Shown here: positions 15,476 to 20,052 of the stretch, one piece after another | Position numbering within the stretch: position 1 is the stretch's first letter | How the letters are laid out: the number at the start of each line of letters is the position of its first letter | NCBI GenBank assembly: GCA_023398295.1 | Contig: JAEWSL010000027.1 | Coordinates: 1 to 20,052 of the forward strand | Direction of reading: 5' to 3' | Length of the DNA stretch: 20,052 bases | Origin: Elusimicrobiota bacterium | Lineage (GTDB): Bacteria > Elusimicrobiota > Elusimicrobia > Elusimicrobiales > Elusimicrobiaceae | Notes under the pieces: model-generated | What the model saw: the letters and a program-made list of their open reading frames with translations, nothing else | Databases searched by the model: none | Told to the model about the DNA's origin: nothing | Made by a program: the position numbers and the translations under genes

Positions 15476-15919
15476 TTAAAGTTTTGGGTAGATTTTCTCA
15501 ACGGCGGACTTGATTTTGGCGGCTATTTTTTGAAAGCCGCCTCCTTCTATGCCCACGGGATCTTTCATGTCCTCGTCAAGGCCTAGCGCGTAGCCCATAA
15601 ACAAAAATATTTTATCGGAGAACTGCGCAAAATTATCTCTAAGATACTCCGTCTGTTCTTTGGTCATAGCCAAAATCAAGTCCGCCTCCTGCATATCCTG
15701 TTTGGAAACAAACGTAGGGATATGCTCTTTTGGCTCAATGCCGCACTGCATAAGAAAGAGTTTTATTTTCGCGGGCACGGTAAAATAGCTTTGCGCAAAT
15801 ATGCCTCGGGAAAAAACCTCTATATCCCGGCGCCCGCCTTCGGCGGCAAGCTTTCTTAAAAGCTCCTGGGCAAGGTAGCTTCTGCAAATATTTGCGTAAC
15901 AGACAAAACAGACTTTCAT
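15476..15919 (-). CDS. Low-molecular-weight protein tyrosine phosphatase family
   Basis: This is a predicted cytoplasmic phosphatase of 147 aa with the arsenate reductase/LMW-PTP fold. The P-loop CX5R is C7-YANIC-R13 followed by S14, and the general-acid Asp is D120 in the DPVG motif. The P-loop departs from the usual CxGNxCRSP: Ala replaces Gly (A9) and Tyr replaces Pro (Y15). Length is normal for the family. Homologues remove phosphate from tyrosine or arginine residues, often opposite a BY-kinase controlling capsule export; no such kinase is visible here. I prefer the ATG at 15919 to a TTG at 15925; neither has a strong ribosome site. It starts 17 nt after dedA and is probably the last gene of the operon. 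Arsenate reductase is a less likely reading. Confidence 0.85.
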   Translation of the reverse strand: MKVCFVCYANICRSYLAQELLRKLAAEGGRRDIEVFSRGIFAQSYFTVPAKIKLFLMQCGIEPKEHIPTFVSKQDMQEADLILAMTKEQTEYLRDNFAQFSDKIFLFMGYALGLDEDMKDPVGIEGGGFQKIAAKIKSAVEKIYPKL

Positions 15920-15936
15920 CTTCAAATACGCTTAAA

Positions 15937-16623
15937 TTAAGCGTCCTCTTTTTCTTTTTTAGCTTTACATTTAGCCGCAATAAACTCGTAGACGGCCGGT
16001 AAAACGGAAATAACTATGATGCCCAAAATAACAAAGTGGAAATGCTTTTGCACCAAAGGCGTAGAAGCAAAATAATACCCGCCGAGCGTAAAAAGCAGCA
16101 CCCATAAAATCGCGCCCGTTATGTTATAGAGCGCAAAATGCCAGTATGTCATCTTGCCGATGCCGGCTACAAAGGGGGCAAAAGTTCTTATTATGGGTAT
16201 AAAGCGCGCAAGAACTATGGTTTTGCCGCCGTATTTTTCATAGAAATTATGGGCGGCGATAAGATGTTTTTTATTAAGCCAGACGCCGGTATCTTTGCTG
16301 AATATTTTAGGGCCTATGTATTTGCCGATGGCGTAGTTGCAGGCGTCGCCCAAAACGGCGGCGGCGATAAGCAAAATTACGGCGAGCGGCAGCTCTATTA
16401 CAGAGCCCTCCACGCTTGCCAGCGCGCCTATTGCAAACAGCAGGCTGTCGCCGGGCAGAAACGGGGTAACCACAAGGCCCGTTTCGCAAAATATCACTGC
16501 GAACAAAACCCCGTAAAGCCAATGGCCCATGCTGGCCGCAAGGGAATTAAGATAAATATCCAAATGCATAAACACGTGCATTGTTTTTGCGGTAAGGGCG
16601 GTCAAATAGTTTATAAATTGCAT
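15937..16623 (-). CDS. DedA-family inner-membrane protein
   Basis: This integral membrane protein of 228 aa belongs to the DedA (SNARE-associated/VTT) family. Visible signatures are E47 in IFCETGL, PFLPGDSLLF (54-63, D59), LGDACNYAIGKYIG (91-104), and LARFIPIIRTFAPFVAG (138-154) with R140 and R146, the charged residues essential in E. coli YqjA. About five hydrophobic segments are seen and the C-terminus is strongly basic/acidic (KCKAKKEKEDA). Members of the family have been shown to recycle undecaprenyl phosphate across the membrane or to flip other lipids, so a role in cell-envelope lipid carrier recycling is likely but subtype is unclear. AAGGAAG precedes the ATG. It follows metG by 47 nt in the same operon. 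Confidence 0.9.
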   Translation of the reverse strand: MQFINYLTALTAKTMHVFMHLDIYLNSLAASMGHWLYGVLFAVIFCETGLVVTPFLPGDSLLFAIGALASVEGSVIELPLAVILLIAAAVLGDACNYAIGKYIGPKIFSKDTGVWLNKKHLIAAHNFYEKYGGKTIVLARFIPIIRTFAPFVAGIGKMTYWHFALYNITGAILWVLLFTLGGYYFASTPLVQKHFHFVILGIIVISVLPAVYEFIAAKCKAKKEKEDA

Positions 16624-16670
16624 TCTTTCTTCCTTATATATTAAGGCGATATTATCCTGCTTCAGGCGGC

Positions 16671-18155
16671 TCAGGCCGCTTCTTCAATACGGGGGAAAAG
16701 CGGGGGATATTTTTCAATTTTCCCCGTTTTAAGACGTCTTTGCATTTCTTTTGCGGTCGCCGGCATAAACGGCAAAAGCCAAACGGCGGTTTTTTGCAAA
16801 GTAAAAATAAGCTCAAGCAAAATTTCCTGCGTTTTGGGCAAGTCGGTTTTGGCAAGAGCCCAGGGTTTTGTTTCGTCAATATATTTATTCATTTCCGCGT
16901 TAAGCGTCCAAAGGGCGTCAAGGGCTTTATCAAACTCAAGGCGGTTCATATGATAGTGATATTTTTCTCCCGTCTTTTTTGCGCTCTCAAGCAAAGGCGT
17001 TGTTTTGTCAAAAGAAGGGGGGATTTCGCCTATATTTTTCATCGCCATATTAAGGACGCGCGAGAGCAAATTGCCCAAATCGTTTGCCAAATCGGCGTTA
17101 AAGCGGGTTCTGAAGGCCTGCATGCTAAAATCCCCGTCCCCGCCGAAGGGCACCTCGCGGAACAGGAAATAACGCAGCGCGTCCACGCCGTATTTTGAGG
17201 TAACTTCGCAGGGATCAATAAAGTTCCCGCGGGTTTTGGACATTTTTTCTCCCTCAATAGTCCACCAGCCGTGCGCAAAAACCATTTTTGGCAAAGGCAG
17301 CCCCAAAGCCATTAAAACAGCCGGCCATATGACCGCGTGAAAGCGGAATATTTCTTTGCCGATAAGATGGACGTCCGCAGGCCAAAAAGAGTCAAAATCG
17401 CACGGATAATCCGCAAATTCCTTAAGCCCGAGCTTCTTGCCGTATCCGACGGCGGAAATATAATTTATAAGCGCGTCAAACCAGACGTAAATAGTATGTT
17501 TTTGGTCCGATAAAACGGGTATGCCCCAGGCAACTTTAGTCCTGCTTACCGATAAATCTTTAAGCCCGCCTTTGACAAAATTTTCTATTTCCGAGGCTCT
17601 AAACGCCGGACTTAAAAACTCTTTGTTTGCGGCGTAGAAATCAAGCAAGGGTTTCTCGTAGGCGGAAAGTTTGAAAAAATAAGTTTCTTCCTCAATTTCT
17701 TTCACTTCTTTTTTATGGACGGGGCATTTGCCGTCAATAAGCTCGCTTTCGTCAATATAGGCTTCGCACGAAGCGCAGTATTTGCCTTTGTAAGAGCCTT
17801 TATAAATATCTCCTTTTTTGAGCAGGATTTCAAAGATTTCCTGCACGACGCGCGTATGCCTCTCCTGCGTGGTGCGGATAATATCGTCGTACTCAACGCC
17901 CAAGGCCTGCCAGAGAGCCAAAAACTTATCAAACATGCCGTCAACCCATTTCTGGGGGCTTACGCCTGCGGCTTTGGCGGCGTTTTCAATGTTAATGCCG
18001 TGCTCGTCTGTGCCGGTTAAAAAATAAACTTCCTGCCCGCAGATTCTTTTATATCTTGTCATCGTATCGGCGGCAAGGGTGGTATAGGCGTGGCCTATGT
18101 GCGGCGCGGAATTAAGATAGTAAATAGGGGTTGTTATATAAAATTTCTTTGTCAT
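16671..18155 (-). CDS. metG: Methionyl-tRNA synthetase, short form
   Basis: This class I aminoacyl-tRNA synthetase charges tRNA-Met. The 494-aa protein has the HIGH motif in SAPHIGHAYTT (HIGH at 19-22), the zinc knuckle C127-xx-C130 with C144-xx-H147 in the connective peptide, WFDALINYISAVGYG, and the KMSKTRG loop (304-310). The C-terminal helical anticodon-binding domain is present, but the protein stops there: the extra tRNA-binding/dimerisation domain found in longer bacterial enzymes (about 630-680 aa) is absent. The start follows AAGGAG. It lies 37 nt after holB, in the tmk-holB-metG order well known from Firmicutes. Confidence 0.97.
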   Translation of the reverse strand: MTKKFYITTPIYYLNSAPHIGHAYTTLAADTMTRYKRICGQEVYFLTGTDEHGINIENAAKAAGVSPQKWVDGMFDKFLALWQALGVEYDDIIRTTQERHTRVVQEIFEILLKKGDIYKGSYKGKYCASCEAYIDESELIDGKCPVHKKEVKEIEEETYFFKLSAYEKPLLDFYAANKEFLSPAFRASEIENFVKGGLKDLSVSRTKVAWGIPVLSDQKHTIYVWFDALINYISAVGYGKKLGLKEFADYPCDFDSFWPADVHLIGKEIFRFHAVIWPAVLMALGLPLPKMVFAHGWWTIEGEKMSKTRGNFIDPCEVTSKYGVDALRYFLFREVPFGGDGDFSMQAFRTRFNADLANDLGNLLSRVLNMAMKNIGEIPPSFDKTTPLLESAKKTGEKYHYHMNRLEFDKALDALWTLNAEMNKYIDETKPWALAKTDLPKTQEILLELIFTLQKTAVWLLPFMPATAKEMQRRLKTGKIEKYPPLFPRIEEAA

Positions 18156-18192
18156 TTTTAAGGCTCCTTATAAATACTTTCCAAACATATCT

Positions 18193-19152
18193 TTATTTTA
18201 AGTTGACGCCCAATTTCTCGGCGTTGTTTAAGGCGGCTTCCGTTACCAGCGCGGGGGAAGTGTTCCTTGCCAAAGCTTTTTTGTAAAAAACTATTTTCTC
18301 AAGCAGTTCTTTAAGCCCGCTTTTTTCTTTTTCTTCACGCGCCGAAATCCATTTTTCGTAAGCCGCGCAGGAAAGCATATCAAGCAAACAGCCCGCCTCA
18401 ACGCGGGCGGAGACCAAAACGCGCGGCAGCGCCAGCGCGGCCTGCGCGGCAAAAGCGGGGCCGCTTTCAAGCGGGATAATATTTTCCAGCGCCTGCGCGC
18501 TTAAACGCGCGCGCGCGCCCGAGCCCTGCGCAAAACGCGCCGCCTGAGCGGCGAGGGAAGGCTCAATTCCTTCGCGCGCCAGAATATCTTCTATTATCTT
18601 ATTTCCAAGCGGGGCAAAAGTTATTGTTTGGCATCGCGATAAAATGGTGGGCAGCATAGCTTCCCTTTTTGAAGAGATTAAAATCCAGATGGTATTTTCG
18701 GGCGGCTCTTCAATAAATTTAAGCAGAGCGTTTGCGCCTTCTTCAAGAAGGGTTTGCGCGCTGTCAATAATAAAGACCTTCCATTTGGCCGCGGCGGCCT
18801 TCTGCTGGGAGGCGGCGGTCAAGGCGCGCACGGTATCCACTTTTATTGTTTGCTGTTTTTCCTCTTCTTCTTTGCGCAAAGCCGCCTGATAAGCATAATC
18901 GGCAAAAATGACGTCGGGGTGAGTGGCGGCCTCAATATGTAGGCAATTCCTGCAAAACCCGCAGCAATCGTGTTTTTTTACTGCGTTTTCGTCCAGGCAG
19001 TTGAGGGCTTTTGCAAACTCGCGGGCAGCGGCGGCTTTGCCCACGCCCTGCGGGCCGCAGAAAATCATTGCGCGCGGTATTTTTTTTGCCTTAAGAAAAC
19101 CGCGCAAAGTTTCCAGCGCGCGCTGTTGTCCCAGGATTTTATCAAAAGCCAT
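18193..19152 (-). CDS. holB: DNA polymerase III delta' subunit
   Basis: This is the clamp-loader delta' subunit, which helps load the beta sliding clamp on DNA. The 319-aa AAA+ protein has a P-loop-like GPQGVGKA (33-40), a zinc module made by C52, C64, C67 and C70 (DCCGFCRNC), the DNA-partner loop IDSAQTLLEEGANALLK and sensor 1/SRC motif SSKREAMLPTILSRC. The residue after the P-loop Lys is Ala instead of Ser/Thr, which fits delta' being a non-hydrolysing stator. The replacement excludes the gamma/tau subunit DnaX, which keeps an active P-loop and is longer. The start follows GGGGAG at 12 nt. It sits 78 nt after tmk. Confidence 0.92.
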   Translation of the reverse strand: MAFDKILGQQRALETLRGFLKAKKIPRAMIFCGPQGVGKAAAAREFAKALNCLDENAVKKHDCCGFCRNCLHIEAATHPDVIFADYAYQAALRKEEEEKQQTIKVDTVRALTAASQQKAAAAKWKVFIIDSAQTLLEEGANALLKFIEEPPENTIWILISSKREAMLPTILSRCQTITFAPLGNKIIEDILAREGIEPSLAAQAARFAQGSGARARLSAQALENIIPLESGPAFAAQAALALPRVLVSARVEAGCLLDMLSCAAYEKWISAREEKEKSGLKELLEKIVFYKKALARNTSPALVTEAALNNAEKLGVNLK

Positions 19153-19200
19153 AACTTAAAAACTCCCCGCGCAAAGCGCAAAGATGACAAGCCCGCCGCT

Positions 19201-19214
19201 GCGCAGCGCTGCGC
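19201..19214. repeat. 14-bp perfect palindrome between tmk and holB
   Basis: GCGCAGCGCTGCGC reads the same on both strands and lies in the 78-nt gap between tmk and holB, next to further GC-rich partial repeats and an A run at 19219-19225. It could fold in the tmk-holB transcript. It lacks the U tail, in the minus-strand direction, needed for a terminator. Confidence 0.5.
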
Positions 19215-19230
19215 GCATAAAAAAAGCAAG

Positions 19231-19869
19231 TTATTTCTGCGAAGTATTTTTCCAAATGCCGCGCGCTTCAAGTTCGTCGCGGACGGTTTTATGCACTTCT
19301 TCAACATATCCGTCGGCGTCTATGACCACGGCGTTTTCCTGCTTTTTGGCAAGCTCTCTGTAGCCTTGGCGCATTTTATAGCGAAAGCCTTCGTCTTCCT
19401 GCTCCAAACGGTCGGAAAAAAGATATTCCCCGCGCTCTGCAAAATACTTATCGGACATCAGAAAGATAAGCGTTAAATCTGGCTTAAGGCCGCTTGTGGC
19501 TATAGCGTTAAGCTCATTGACCAAAGACATTTCTATGCCTCTGCCGTAACCCTGATACGCGCAGGAAGACATAGTGTATCGTTCGCAAATTACTATTTTG
19601 CCCTCTTGTAAAGCGGGCATAATTTTATTTTGCGTATGCTGGGCGCGCGCGGCTTCGTAAAGCAGCAGCTCCGCCAGCGGGGTTACGTCGTTGGTAGGGT
19701 CCAAAAGCATACGGCGGATATCTTCGGCAATACTGTCGCCGCCGGGTTCGCGGGTAATAATCACATCGGCGCCTTGTCTCATTAAAAATTTATAGAGTAA
19801 TTTTGCCTGAGTGCTCTTTCCGCATCTGTCGGGCCCTTCAAACACAATGAATTTTCCTTTATATATCAC
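19231..19869 (-). CDS. tmk: Thymidylate kinase
   Basis: This enzyme phosphorylates dTMP to dTDP with ATP, an essential step to dTTP. The 212-aa protein has P-loop FEGPDRCGKSTQ (10-21), the dTMP-site REPGG (40-44), CERYTMSSCAYQGYGRG in the DR(Y/F) region, and LID residues AERGEYLFSDRLEQED. The P-loop carries Arg (R15) as in eukaryotic type I enzymes, while bacterial type II enzymes usually have Gly/Ala there. The start is a GTG at 19869 with GGTGAG upstream; no in-frame ATG offers a complete P-loop. It is the first recognisable gene of the tmk-holB-metG-dedA-ptp operon, an order seen in many bacteria for tmk-holB. Confidence 0.96.
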   Translation of the reverse strand: MIYKGKFIVFEGPDRCGKSTQAKLLYKFLMRQGADVIITREPGGDSIAEDIRRMLLDPTNDVTPLAELLLYEAARAQHTQNKIMPALQEGKIVICERYTMSSCAYQGYGRGIEMSLVNELNAIATSGLKPDLTLIFLMSDKYFAERGEYLFSDRLEQEDEGFRYKMRQGYRELAKKQENAVVIDADGYVEEVHKTVRDELEARGIWKNTSQK

Positions 19870-19953
19870 AAGCTCACCATTAAAAGCGGATTTAATTTTA
19901 GATGCTCATATATTTTATCATTTTTACAGCTTTGCTTTTTTACACATTTTTCG

Positions 19954-19984
19954 GCAGGCGGGAAAAAGCTCTTTTCCCGCCTGC
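19954..19984. repeat. Perfect 13-bp inverted repeat in divergent intergenic region
   Basis: GCAGGCGGGAAAA (19954-19966) and its exact complement (19972-19984) flank a 5-nt loop. The stem lies between the minus-strand tmk start and a plus-strand TATAAT. Neither side has a U tail close by, so it is an atypical terminator; an operator or a terminator for an unseen gene is possible. Confidence 0.6.
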
Positions 19985-19996
19985 GCTTACTTTTAG

Positions 19997-20002
19997 TATA
20001 AT
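19997..20002 (+). promoter_or_regulatory. Perfect -10 box near right edge
   Basis: TATAAT lies 8 nt before an ATG at 20011. No good -35 is seen at the usual distance, where the inverted repeat lies. If used, transcription would begin at or within a base or two of the ATG, giving a leaderless message. Confidence 0.35.
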
Positions 20003-20010
20003 TTTTTATT

Positions 20011-20052
20011 ATGAGCACATTTGCCTGTTTGCTGTATGGCGCGCTGTTATTC
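20011..20052 (+). CDS. Possible start of a plus-strand gene, cut by window end
   Basis: An ATG opens 14 codons to the window end, reading MSTFACLLYGALLF. The translation is hydrophobic, as for an exported or membrane protein, but far too short to identify. There is no ribosome site; a perfect TATAAT just upstream would give a leaderless transcript. The composition rises in GC compared with the preceding intergenic DNA. It may be chance. Confidence 0.3.
   Translation, partial: MSTFACLLYGALLF

Noticed and set aside
18490..18545. Dense GCGC repeats inside holB as a possible inserted repeat.
   Set aside because: The frame stays open and codes an Ala/Arg-rich helix; the pattern is explained by Ala/Arg codon use.
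19866..20051. Minus-strand frame open from the right edge, ending in TGA that overlaps the tmk GTG start.
   Set aside because: The overlap resembles operon coupling, but the translation is Lys/Asn-rich and low complexity and runs through the perfect inverted repeat, so I judge it AT-rich intergenic DNA. Sequence beyond the window could overturn this.

Overview
The window reads as a compact bacterial chromosome segment, most likely from a gut-type member of the Elusimicrobiota (Elusimicrobium-like). This is an inference. It rests on a short class III prepilin with a G/FALIE cleavage site, a fermenter-like gene set, AT-rich intergenic DNA and Firmicute-like tmk-holB-metG synteny in a genome with Gram-negative features. 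I saw no rRNA, tRNA, CRISPR array, insertion sequence, phage gene or pseudogene. Taxonomy cannot be proved from this sequence alone.

Layout, plus strand first. Positions 290-3631 hold a very large secreted protein of unknown function (signal peptide, about 1113 aa). At 3766-5884 a two-gene operon with a good sigma70-type promoter encodes a type I mannose-6-phosphate isomerase and a ROK-family sugar kinase. It ends at a strong hairpin terminator that also serves the convergent minus-strand genes. The rest of the window is on the minus strand. A PfkB-type fructokinase-like gene and an MFS sugar transporter (8048 down to 5974) overlap by ATGA. With manA and the ROK kinase they form a hexose uptake and phosphorylation module feeding fructose-6-phosphate.

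The centre (14587 down to 8193) is the most interesting part: a four-gene operon acn-icd-aclB-aclA encoding aconitase, a eukaryote-type NADP isocitrate dehydrogenase and both subunits of ATP-citrate lyase. Together these interconvert 2-oxoglutarate and acetyl-CoA plus oxaloacetate. It is a compact citrate module that contains the diagnostic enzyme of the reductive TCA cycle, but no other cycle enzyme lies in the window. It has a 12-bp intercistronic hairpin between icd and aclB and a clear terminator after aclA.

Downstream of its own terminator-bounded slot is a single type IV pilin-like gene (15311 down to 14805). Beyond it a housekeeping operon runs 19869 down to 15476: tmk, holB, metG, a DedA-family membrane protein and a low-molecular-weight protein tyrosine phosphatase, ending in a terminator at 15422-15455. 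At the right edge a promoter-like TATAAT and a perfect 13-bp inverted repeat precede a possible, truncated plus-strand ORF.

No clearly new defence or mobile system is visible. The best candidates for new biology are the acn-icd-acl operon in this type of organism and the large orphan secreted protein.
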